Source: CAZIOH01 sp964540815 (GTDB lineage Bacteria; Myxococcota_A; Polyangia; Fen-1088). Taken from it: a DNA stretch of 64,000 nt. Numbering within the stretch: position 1 is the stretch's first letter; every line of letters starts with the position of its first letter. Location: positions 1 to 64,000 of the forward strand of contig CAZIOH010000031.1 of the NCBI GenBank assembly GCA_964540815.1. The letters run 5' to 3'. The translations under genes were made by a program, and so were the position numbers. Below, in pieces: positions 13,411 to 21,422 of the stretch. Below the pieces are notes generated by a model. That model saw only the letters and a list, made by a program, of their open reading frames with translations, had not been told where the DNA came from and did no database searches.

Positions 13411-15213
13411 ATGAAGCGCAAGCGCGACCTCCGGTTCACGAAGCTCCTGGTCGTGGTCAACGCGATCGTTCCGGGGGCGATCCTGGCCTGGGATGCAGCC
13501 CACGGACAGATTGGTGTCAACGGCGTCAACTACGCCCTGCACACCACGGGATTGTTGGCCCTGATCTTCTTGCTGCTCACGCTCCTGGTGACGCCGCTGC
13601 GCAAGATCACCGGGATCAACACCCTGATCTCGTACCGCCGCACGCTGGGGCTCATGGGGTTCGGCTACGCATGCGTGCATTTTCTGATCTTCTACGGGCT
13701 CGATCGCGCCGCGAGCGTCTCGAGCACGGTGCACGAGATCTTGACCAGGCGCTACCTGCTCATCGGGACCGCGGGGTTGTTGTTGATGGTGCCGCTGGCT
13801 GCCACCTCGACGAACGCCATGCTGATGCGGCTGGGGGCAAAGCGCTGGAAGGCGCTGCACCGCCTGGTCTACCTGGTCGCGATCGCCGGCGCGCTGCACT
13901 ACTACCTGCTGGTGAAGTCGGATGTTCGACAGCCGCTGGCGTTCGCCGGGGTGCTGGTGGCGCTCCTTGGCTTCCGGGTGGTGGGGTACCTCCTCGATCG
14001 GCGCAAGGCACTCGACCCCGCGAAGCGCGCCCCCGCTTCGATGACGACGACGGCTTCGGCGACGTCGCCATCGCCGTCGCCGTCGCCGTCGGGCCCTGCC
14101 AGACCCCGCTCCTGGTCGGGGAGCCTTCGGGTGGCGAACGTGTTCGACGAGACACCCGACGTTCGCACGTTCCGTCTGATGCGCGAGGATGGGCAGCCGC
14201 TGCCGTTCGAGCACCAGCCAGGCCAGTACCTGAATCTGGCCCTCACCATAGACGGGAGGCGTGTCAATCGGTCGTACACCATCGCGTCGTCGCCCACGCG
14301 CGGGCACTCCTGCGAGGTCACGGTCAAGCGCAGCCCGAGCGGGCAGGGCTCTGTCCACCTGCACGATCAAATTCGCGTCGGTACCATGCTGAAGGTGTCG
14401 GCGCCCGCCGGCCGCTTCGTGTTCACGGGGGCAGGGTCGGATCGGGTCTTCCTCATCGCAGGCGGCGTGGGGATCACCCCCCTCATGTCCATCATTCGCT
14501 ACCTGACGGATCGCAGCTGGCCGGGCCAGATCCACCTGCTGTTCTCGTCGAAGAAGCGGGTCGATCTGATCTTCGCCGAAGAGCTCGCCTATCTGGAGCG
14601 GCGGTTCCCCAACCTCCACGTCTGTCACACGTTGTCGCGCGAGGATGGAAAAGGGGAGGTCAGCGATTGGAAGGGCGAGCGGGGCACCATCACCCGTGAA
14701 CTCCTGGCGCGCGTGATGCCGGACGTGGCCCGTGGGCCGGTCTATCTGTGCGGGCCGGACGGCATGATGGCGGCGGTGCGGAAGGTGCTTCTCGAGATGG
14801 GTTTGCCCGAGGGGCTGCTGAAGACCGAGGCCTTCGTGTCTCCGCTGACCGCGGGGGCGCTGGCGCCTGCGGCCACCGGAGAGGACGCCGTCTCGGCGAC
14901 CTTGGAGACTGCAGCGGCTGCCGACCCGCTGGCGACCACCCGGACGGAGGGGGCAGGGCATGTGCGCTTCCAGCGATCGGGCCAGCAGATCGAGGAGTCG
15001 CCGACCAAGACGATCCTCGAGACCGCAGAGGACGCTGGCGTCAGCATTCCTTTTGAATGTCGTTCGGGCATCTGTGGACAGTGCAAGACCAAGTTGATCT
15101 CGGGGCGCGTGACCATGGAGACCGAGGACGCGCTCAGCGCGGCCGAGAAGGCCCGGGGATTCATCCTCGCCTGTCAGGCGCACGCCGTTGGTGACGTGAC
15201 CGTCGATGCCTGA
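13411..15213 (+). CDS. msrQ: MsrQ heme membrane subunit fused to FNR-type reductase and [2Fe-2S] ferredoxin
   Basis: A 600-residue fusion. Residues about 10-200 form the six-helix YedZ/MsrQ ferric-reductase-like domain with His residues for heme. A Ser-Pro linker (about 210-238) follows. Residues about 240-475 are a ferredoxin-NADP reductase module: FAD motif RSYTIASS (near 287), nucleotide motif GGVGITPLMS and CGPDGMM. Residues about 505-600 are a plant-type [2Fe-2S] ferredoxin with C550-x4-C555-x2-C558 and C588. Standard MsrQ is about 200 residues and needs a separate flavin reductase. Here electrons could pass from NAD(P)H through FAD and Fe-S to heme and MsrP in one chain. GGAG precedes the ATG. 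Confidence 0.9.
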   Translation: MKRKRDLRFTKLLVVVNAIVPGAILAWDAAHGQIGVNGVNYALHTTGLLALIFLLLTLLVTPLRKITGINTLISYRRTLGLMGFGYACVHFLIFYGLDRAASVSSTVHEILTRRYLLIGTAGLLLMVPLAATSTNAMLMRLGAKRWKALHRLVYLVAIAGALHYYLLVKSDVRQPLAFAGVLVALLGFRVVGYLLDRRKALDPAKRAPASMTTTASATSPSPSPSPSGPARPRSWSGSLRVANVFDETPDVRTFRLMREDGQPLPFEHQPGQYLNLALTIDGRRVNRSYTIASSPTRGHSCEVTVKRSPSGQGSVHLHDQIRVGTMLKVSAPAGRFVFTGAGSDRVFLIAGGVGITPLMSIIRYLTDRSWPGQIHLLFSSKKRVDLIFAEELAYLERRFPNLHVCHTLSREDGKGEVSDWKGERGTITRELLARVMPDVARGPVYLCGPDGMMAAVRKVLLEMGLPEGLLKTEAFVSPLTAGALAPAATGEDAVSATLETAAAADPLATTRTEGAGHVRFQRSGQQIEESPTKTILETAEDAGVSIPFECRSGICGQCKTKLISGRVTMETEDALSAAEKARGFILACQAHAVGDVTVDA

Positions 15214-15284
15214 GCGTCTGGTGGACCCGTCGGAATGACAAAGCTCCTCGGGTGGAGAGAGTCACGTCGTCCGGCCCATTCTTG

Positions 15285-16532
15285 TCAGACAGGACACGAG
15301 CTGGCGGCTGGCTCGCCTCCGTGCGCTGCATGGGTGGAGTAGTCGGGCAGCTCGAGATCGTCGACGAGGCTGGACCCGACGGCCAATCTCGCGAGAAGCG
15401 GCGACCCCAGCACCCTCGTGGCCTGGTTCCGCATGAATATGCCGAGACCCGTTCGGGGTGCGATTGAACTGGCGAATCGGGCCGCTGCCGATTGCGTTTG
15501 AAGCATGAACTTTCGCAGGAGCTGCTCGTATCGACTGAAGGCATCCTGCACGCTGCCGGAGCTCGAGGTAGCGCGGGCCATCTCGCCCGCCAGCACGTAA
15601 GCGCTCACGAGCGCCAGCGCGGCCCCCTGGCCGGCCATCAGGGACGGTGCAAACGCCGCGTCACCCACGAGCGCGACCCGGCCCTTCGACCACGCGTCCA
15701 TGTGGATCTGGCTGACCCGATCGAAGGAGAGCGTATCCACGTCCCCGAGTGCGGCGAGAACGCGGTCACTCTCCCAGCCCGTGTTCGCAAAGCGACGGTG
15801 CAGATACGCCCGCTGCTGGTCGAGGTCCCGCGGCAGGGCCGCCACTCTGCGGCTTTCGGCCGCCAGGAGGAGGAAGCTGGTCCGATCATCGGGCATCGAA
15901 TAGCGCATGATCTGTTGCCCCGGCACTGCAAAGCCCACGCAGTCAGCCCCGTCGGCCGGGCGGTAGCCGGTACTTTCGAACGCCGCTGCCGTGTAGCCGA
16001 GGAATCGCTCGAAGCGAGACTGCGGCCCGAAGACCAGGGAACGCACCGTCGAGTGCAGCCCGTCGGCGGCGATCACGACGTCGAAGCGACGCGATGGGCT
16101 CAGGCGAAAATGGACCAGGACGCCGTCCGCGTCCTCCTCGAGCGCGGAGATGGAGTCGCCGAAAATTGACTCCACCCGACCATCGATCGAGCTCTGGAGG
16201 ATCTCGCTGAGCGCGCCTGGCGGCAAGCTGATGTAGCGTCCGTTGGTGAGGGCTTCGAATCGCTCCCCCTTGAAGCCGCCTGTGCGCCTTCCCTGGCGGT
16301 CCACCAGGCGAACCTCGCGCACGCGATACCCGGCAGCCAGGACCCTCGGCAAGAGTCCCATACGCTCGACGAGGTCGAAGCCAGGTCCCCAGAGATGGAT
16401 GATGTGGCCGCTCCGGCGCGGCGCGGGCGCCTGTTCGACCATGGTCGGAACGCAACCATAGCGAAGCAACCAGTTGGCCACGGCAGGCCCCGCAATCCCG
16501 TTGCCGGAGATGAGCACGGACTGTCCCCGCAT
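15285..16532 (-). CDS. FAD-dependent monooxygenase (PHBH/tryptophan-halogenase-like fold)
   Basis: About 415 residues. The N-terminus has the Rossmann motif ISGNGIAGPAVANWLL. The DG motif is VVIAADGLHSTVR (about 165) and the GD motif is GDAAFAPSLMAGQGAALAL (about 285-305), as in class A flavoprotein hydroxylases. These enzymes use NAD(P)H and FAD to hydroxylate aromatic or other substrates. The start at 16532 is chosen to put the FAD motif at the N-terminus; longer starts at 16583 or 16622 are possible and no strong ribosome site decides. It converges on the msrQ fusion. The substrate is unknown, and no partner gene suggests a catabolic pathway. Confidence 0.82.
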   Translation of the reverse strand: MRGQSVLISGNGIAGPAVANWLLRYGCVPTMVEQAPAPRRSGHIIHLWGPGFDLVERMGLLPRVLAAGYRVREVRLVDRQGRRTGGFKGERFEALTNGRYISLPPGALSEILQSSIDGRVESIFGDSISALEEDADGVLVHFRLSPSRRFDVVIAADGLHSTVRSLVFGPQSRFERFLGYTAAAFESTGYRPADGADCVGFAVPGQQIMRYSMPDDRTSFLLLAAESRRVAALPRDLDQQRAYLHRRFANTGWESDRVLAALGDVDTLSFDRVSQIHMDAWSKGRVALVGDAAFAPSLMAGQGAALALVSAYVLAGEMARATSSSGSVQDAFSRYEQLLRKFMLQTQSAAARFASSIAPRTGLGIFMRNQATRVLGSPLLARLAVGSSLVDDLELPDYSTHAAHGGEPAASSCPV

Positions 16533-16865
16533 GGGCGTGGGGATGGGTCGAGGTCGGAGTCGCCTCGACCCCTCGACCTGCATGGAGGCGCTCACCGCGC
16601 CCCCCCCAGACGTGACGCGCATCCCACGCTGTGTCGTGGCTGTCGACGCGCTCTCCAGAAGCCTTGGCCTTCCGAGTCCGAGCGCACGCCCGGGTGTCGC
16701 CGCGCCATCTCCCCTGGCGGCGCACGCCGCCGTGAAAGATCTGTCAACTCCGAAGTCCGAGCGCGCCGCCCCGCGGAGGCTCGAAAGTCCACGGCGGCGG
16801 CCGTCAGCTCGACCTGGAGACCCATCAGATGCAGCGGTTCGAACCTTCGAGACATGGGCCCCTCT
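16533..16865. other. 333-base gap without supported gene
   Basis: It lies between the stop of the protease gene and the start of the FAD monooxygenase, both on the minus strand, so it must hold the monooxygenase promoter or leader. Part may code for an N-terminal extension of the monooxygenase (up to 16622). I see no other motif. Confidence 0.5.
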
Positions 16866-18494
16866 TCACATCGCCGAGTGGGGAAGCAGGTCCAATCTGG
16901 AGACAGCCCCGTCGACCGGTGCCCCGCCCGAAAGCCCACCCGACCCACCTGGTAGGTCGACCACATCCGGCTTGATCGTGAGGTCCGCGAAGGCGGTGGT
17001 CTTGCTTCCCGCGGTGGCGACCAAGCGATCGGAGAGATCCCCGAGAAGCTGGTTGAGATCCGCGCGCCTGGCCGCCACCCGATTCAACCCTTTGGCCATT
17101 CGCGATATCTGCCGCGACGATTCAGGTGACGCGGATTCCTGGCGCGCGGCGACCCGGTACTCGGCGTGCGCGCAGGCGTCCGTCCTCAGTGCCTCGAGCA
17201 GGTCCGCAATCTGGCCCTGGGTTTCGGCATCCAGCGCCGCCCGCTCGAAGGAGGCCACGCCCTCCGCCTTTCCGAACCAAACCCGCCCGGGCACCCCGAA
17301 CGGGCCGGCCATGCCCCCGTCGGGGGGAGAGTCCTCGATCACGAAGGTCGGCTCCGAAGTGAAGGGGAAAGTCTTGGGAAAGACCGCGAAGAGAACCGAA
17401 CCGTCGGACAATCCGCGCGCCAGCCCGACGAGCCCACCAAACGGGAAGAACATCTCTCGTCCGGCCCCGAGCTCGGCCCACAATCGCGCCCGATCCCTTG
17501 GGGTCAGCGCCAGAGGCTCGTCGGCATGGTCGTGAGGCGTTCGCTTGAAGGTGGACATCATGTCCCGCACCTGGTCTATCCCAACGACCACGTTCAGAGC
17601 GCTCCCCTCGGTATAGCCGGCATGATAGATGCCGACGAGCTCGTACTCGCCCGTCGTGGGAGAGACCGCGAGGACCGGAGATCCCGAGTTCCCCGAGGAC
17701 AGCAGGGCATCGACCACAAAGTCGTCGTGGTCCCAGTCGCCGAAGTCGTCGTGGTCGAGCGCGGAAATCACCTTGCCGACGTTGGTCGCACGGAAGGCCC
17801 CGAGGGGAAATCCGCGCACCTCGACCACGTCGCGCTCTCGAAGCTCGGCGCTGTGCCCGATCCTCCAGGGCATCACGTGCAGCTCCACCTGGGTCTTCAC
17901 GATGGCCACGTCGAGCTGAGGATCGGTCACGACCCTCGTGAGTGGCACGTCGTCGCGGTCGTAGGCGTCACGCTCATCGTCGACCAGGGACAGCGATTCC
18001 GACATACGCTTGCAACCCGAGGGGACCCCACTGACGACGTGCTGAGGATCCGTCACCGGGGGCCAGGAGGCCACGTGGTCATTGGTGAGGAGAAAGGTCT
18101 CCGCGCCCTGGCGCCGGTACGCGAAGGCGGTCCCGTGCAGCACGGCTTTCCGACGCTCCTTCCGTACGGCCCCTTCCGGGCCGTAGGATAGGCATTCGTA
18201 GACCGCCGTATTGCGCGCGCAATACGAAAAGACACCCTCGGGACGATGATCGAACTCACGTGCCTCGGCCGACAGAGCCGAGAAGTCGTCGGCATATCCC
18301 AATGGGCCACGAGGCGCGGACTCGGCGGGCGTGGCGAGGCGGTGGGCTGGCCCCAGAGATCCTCCATTGGAGTTCGACGATCCGGGAGCGCGTGAGGCTG
18401 CTCCCTGTCCGAGGATCTCCGCTGTGGCGCCGCTCTCGGCAACGTACGAGAGGAGGAGCGTGAGCCCGAGGGCGAGCAGCCAAGGGCGCTTCAT
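16866..18494 (-). CDS. Secreted trypsin-fold serine protease (S1C/HtrA-like, no PDZ)
   Basis: About 542 residues with a Sec signal peptide (MKRPWLLALGLTLLLSYVAES). The peptidase domain (about 110-320) shows all three catalytic residues: His140 in LLTNDHVASW, Asp195 in LDVAIVK, and Ser270 in SSGNSGSPVL. This is the order of chymotrypsin-fold enzymes, with the GNSGSP form of the serine motif usual in HtrA-type proteins. No PDZ domain follows. The C-terminal 200 residues are helical and unassigned and end in a Gly-rich tail. It probably acts in the periplasm or outside the cell on damaged or target proteins. A start at 18545 is an alternative. Confidence 0.75.
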   Translation of the reverse strand: MKRPWLLALGLTLLLSYVAESGATAEILGQGAASRAPGSSNSNGGSLGPAHRLATPAESAPRGPLGYADDFSALSAEAREFDHRPEGVFSYCARNTAVYECLSYGPEGAVRKERRKAVLHGTAFAYRRQGAETFLLTNDHVASWPPVTDPQHVVSGVPSGCKRMSESLSLVDDERDAYDRDDVPLTRVVTDPQLDVAIVKTQVELHVMPWRIGHSAELRERDVVEVRGFPLGAFRATNVGKVISALDHDDFGDWDHDDFVVDALLSSGNSGSPVLAVSPTTGEYELVGIYHAGYTEGSALNVVVGIDQVRDMMSTFKRTPHDHADEPLALTPRDRARLWAELGAGREMFFPFGGLVGLARGLSDGSVLFAVFPKTFPFTSEPTFVIEDSPPDGGMAGPFGVPGRVWFGKAEGVASFERAALDAETQGQIADLLEALRTDACAHAEYRVAARQESASPESSRQISRMAKGLNRVAARRADLNQLLGDLSDRLVATAGSKTTAFADLTIKPDVVDLPGGSGGLSGGAPVDGAVSRLDLLPHSAM

Positions 18495-19211
18495 GAGGTT
18501 GCATCTCGACCAGGCGGCGAATCGAAATCCGGAGGAATGTCGCACGCCCCGGGGTCGTGCAACGGACGTACCAGTGGCAAATGCGCGTGCCCGGCTCCAA
18601 AGGCGTCAACTTTCCTGACGCAGCCACGTCGAACCGTGGCCTTTCCTGCCGCCTGTTCACGACGAGGCCGACGATAGGTCTCAGGTGGGACTCGTTGGAG
18701 CACTTCCAATCTCTCAGGGGTTCGCCGCCGGAGCGATCTCCCCGGATGTGTCGGCAGGCGGAAGGCTTCGATCAACCGACTCTGATCCGTCGCTGGAAGC
18801 CGGCCGCTCGTCCAGGGGTGGGTTCGACCCGAGCGGTGTGAGCTTCGAGCGATGCTCGGCGACGTTGTAGAGTCGATATCGGCTGTTCCTTGTGATCATG
18901 CTGGAGACTCCCAGTCGATGTGGCCAAGCTCCGGACTCCGCCGGGGCGTGTGAGGTTGACGTCGACCCGCAGGAAGCAACTCCTGGACCCAATCGGGAGG
19001 CCGGGCCTCGCCCCTCCAGAGTGGCGCAGGTCGAGAAGGTTCGCGACGCTGCGTCAGTGCCTCTCTCCGCGCGTCGTCATGTTTCTTGACGGCGTTCAGT
19101 CCGATCGTTTGCTTTTCACCCGGCGACTCGGGTGCGGGCTGTTGCCGGGGCACGCTTCCGCGACCGTTCGCATGGGAAGAGAGGCCTCCGAAATGCATGG
19201 TCGTCTCGGAA
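18495..19211. other. Long divergent intergenic region
   Basis: About 717 bases lie between the minus-strand protease and the plus-strand AgmX/PglI gene. Open frames here have no recognisable domain and no ribosome site. The region must contain promoters for both genes, but I cannot point to a convincing -35/-10 or -24/-12 pair. Confidence 0.4.
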
Positions 19212-19880
19212 ATGTCCAGACACGCGATTGGCTCGATGTACAGTCTTGCGACGATCACAGCGATGGGGATCGTCCAGCTCGGCGCCTCGGGCGCTCGACC
19301 ATGGCAGGTCGCTTCTGCTGCAGCAGCCGAACCGGCTGGCCCCGTGGGTATCGTCTTGCTCGCTCGCAGGGCATCCGCGCTGGACGTCACTGGAACGGTC
19401 GGGGATGCCGAGGTCGACTCCGCCGGCGTGGACATCGCCGCTGCTCGGAGGATCGGCACCATCTCGGAGCGCCCGGCACCGGAGATCCCAGAGCCGCCGT
19501 TGCATCCGAAGGGGACGCTCGACCCCCAGCTTCTGAAACGGGACATTGTTCGCAACTTCCGCGACATCGAGCTTTGTCGGTTCAAGGTCGCAGAGGCCTC
19601 GGGCCTTCCAGCGAGAGCGCTCAGCGCCGGGGAGATCTCCTTGCATTTCACGGTCCTCCCCTCCGGGCAGGCGCGAGATACCCTGGTCTTCGAGACCACC
19701 CAGACCGATCTGACACTCATGAAGTGCGTACGACGGCGTATGAACGCCTGGAGATTCACGCAACCCCGCGGGGGACCGGTCTCCCTCGCCTACGAGTACA
19801 CCTTTCCCAACCTCGGGTCGGTCGCAGGCGCGCGTGTGACCACGACGACCTCCGCAGGTACGCCCGTCAGCCGTCGATGA
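19212..19880 (+). CDS. AgmX/PglI C-terminal (TonB-like) domain protein
   Basis: About 222 residues. A hydrophobic N-terminal segment (MYSLATITAMGIVQLGASG) acts as signal or membrane anchor. The C-terminal part from about residue 120 has the AgmX/PglI pattern found in myxobacterial motility and gliding proteins: DIVRNFRDIELC, then GEISLHFTVLPSGQ, then LMKCVRRRMNAWRF and VSLAYEYTF. The two conserved Cys and the W-x-F turn are present. This domain resembles the TonB C-terminus and is common in Myxococcota, so it is the best lineage hint here. Starts at 19197 or 19086 are possible. The role is unknown, perhaps energy transfer across the envelope. Confidence 0.65.
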   Translation: MSRHAIGSMYSLATITAMGIVQLGASGARPWQVASAAAAEPAGPVGIVLLARRASALDVTGTVGDAEVDSAGVDIAAARRIGTISERPAPEIPEPPLHPKGTLDPQLLKRDIVRNFRDIELCRFKVAEASGLPARALSAGEISLHFTVLPSGQARDTLVFETTQTDLTLMKCVRRRMNAWRFTQPRGGPVSLAYEYTFPNLGSVAGARVTTTTSAGTPVSRR

Positions 19881-20355
19881 GATCTCTGCCCGTCGAGCAG
19901 CGAACGGACGCCGTATGAGGGCGATTACGCGTCGAGGGAGCAGCGACCGACGTGGGTCTGCTCTGTTGAAAAACCTGACACCGCTCCCTCGATGCGCTCG
20001 AATCTCTTCCAGTCGGAGTCGCACTGCCCGCGGAGTTTCGACGGTACAGCAGTTGCAAAACGGCAATGTGTGCGGGTTCTCGAAGCGCGATTTCATCCCC
20101 GAAGACTCGACGGTCCGGAGTCGGTCATGGTCGGGCTCGTCGTCTGGGAGCGCGACGAAGCCGAACGTCCAACCGTGCGTGCGGCTCCTTCGCCGATACC
20201 GATGCAACCCGACGTCCCCCAGGTTGCCCTGGTCAAGCTCCAGTACCTCGTGGACGGCGCTGCGCCCAACGTCTTCGAGCAGCTCCTGGGGCTGCGCAGC
20301 CGCTACTGGTCTTTTCTCGACGTGTCTCAGCGATTCATGGAGAAAGGAGATCGTG
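19881..20355. other. 475-base stretch without a recognised gene
   Basis: A plus-strand frame from 19992 contains a possible helix near its C-terminus (VALVKLQYLVDGAAPNVFEQLLGL), but there is no ribosome site, no family match and no codon bias I can judge. It may be a leader for the OmpA lipoprotein gene or an eroded gene. Confidence 0.35.
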
Positions 20356-20934
20356 ATGACGGGTCGTGATGCGAGAATTCCCCTTCTGGTGCTCTGTACC
20401 CTGGCTGGCAGCGCGTGCGCCCATTCGGGTCGAGGCGATCTGGTCGCCCGCGCACCATCGCCTGGATCGGCTTGGAGGGACGGTCCAGGACCCACGGCGG
20501 TCGCCGACCAAGCTCTGGCCCGCCCGGCCTCCACCGCGACGCTCTCGGACAACCGCGGCGACGACGCGATCTATTTCGACTTCGATTCGGCCACCCTCCG
20601 AGACGACTCCAAACCTGTCCTGCTCGACGTGGCCTCTAAGCTCAGGGGCCACCCCGGCTCGGCGGTCCGGGTTGAAGGGAACTGCGACCAACTGGGAACG
20701 GTGGAGTACAACCTGGCGCTGGGAGAAGAACGCTCGACTGCCGCCCGCGATTACCTCATCCGCCTGGGGGTGCCGATGCGGTCCATCGCCACCATCAGCT
20801 ACGGCTCCCAGCGTCCGAGGTTTCCTGGCCTCGACGAGGTCGACCGGCAGAAGAATCGACGCGACGACCTCGTGCTCCTGCACGGTCCGGGGGCCCCCCG
20901 CGAATTTCTCCACCGACCACAGGCTGACCGATGA
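20356..20934 (+). CDS. OmpA/Pal-like lipoprotein
   Basis: A 192-residue lipoprotein with lipobox LAGSAC (Cys21). The C-terminal OmpA domain (about 75-185) shows IYFDFDSATLRDDSK, then VEGNCDQLGTVEYNLALGEER, RLGVPMRSIATISYGSQRP and QKNRRDDLV, the peptidoglycan-binding order of Pal. Pal has His-Thr-Asp after VEG; here it is Asn-Cys-Asp, so one conserved position differs. It would tether the outer membrane to the cell wall. The ATG follows AAAGGAGA at good spacing. The next gene, another lipoprotein, is 19 bases downstream. No tol genes are nearby, so this is probably not the main Pal. Confidence 0.85.
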   Translation: MTGRDARIPLLVLCTLAGSACAHSGRGDLVARAPSPGSAWRDGPGPTAVADQALARPASTATLSDNRGDDAIYFDFDSATLRDDSKPVLLDVASKLRGHPGSAVRVEGNCDQLGTVEYNLALGEERSTAARDYLIRLGVPMRSIATISYGSQRPRFPGLDEVDRQKNRRDDLVLLHGPGAPREFLHRPQADR

Positions 20935-20953
20935 CCAAATGACAAAGGAATCC

Positions 20954-21316
20954 ATGATGCATCTGAAAAGAGGAGTCTTTCTTGGTGCCGCGCTCACGGC
21001 CACCCTCGCCCTCGGAGCCTGCGATTCGTTCAAGGCCGATCTGGATCGGACTCGCGGCGAGCTTGCGGCCTCCAATACCGAACGGGATGGACTGAGGTCC
21101 GAGCTCGAAGCCGAAAAGACCAAGGTTACGAATCTCGACCGGCAAGTGACCGCGCTCAACGCCAAGCTGGCGGCCGCCCAGAGCGCCGGCGCGAACAAGC
21201 CAGCGACCGCCAGCCAGGGCTCCACTCCGGCGGCAACCAAGAAGGAAGAGAGGCCAGCAAAGCATGCCGCCAAGAGCGTCGGGAAGGGCGCGCACGCGCC
21301 TGCGCAAAAGGGGTGA
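20954..21316 (+). CDS. Coiled-coil lipoprotein
   Basis: 120 residues. The signal peptide ends in LALGAC (Cys23), and then residues about 25-78 form a heptad-like coiled coil (SFKADLDRTRGELAASNTER and onward). The C-terminal third is Lys/Ala-rich and disordered, able to contact peptidoglycan or nucleic acid. It resembles small Lpp-like or cell-division-spacer lipoproteins by shape only. AAAGGA precedes two adjacent ATG codons (20954 and 20957). It is co-transcribed with the OmpA lipoprotein gene. Confidence 0.65.
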   Translation: MMHLKRGVFLGAALTATLALGACDSFKADLDRTRGELAASNTERDGLRSELEAEKTKVTNLDRQVTALNAKLAAAQSAGANKPATASQGSTPAATKKEERPAKHAAKSVGKGAHAPAQKG

Positions 21317-21422
21317 GGCGCGGCGCGCCGGTGGGGGCCTCCACCGGCGCTGTCGACCCGATCGTTCCTTCGCCGGCACAACTTGCGCTCCGGCCCCCGA
21401 CCACGCATCGTCTGCCATCTCG

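Noticed and set aside
14060..14096. TCGCCG tandem repeat
   Set aside because: It encodes the Ser-Pro linker between the MsrQ and reductase domains and needs no other explanation.
18815..18850. GGTTCGACCC, reminiscent of a tRNA T-arm
   Set aside because: No acceptor stem, D-arm or anticodon arm can be folded around it.
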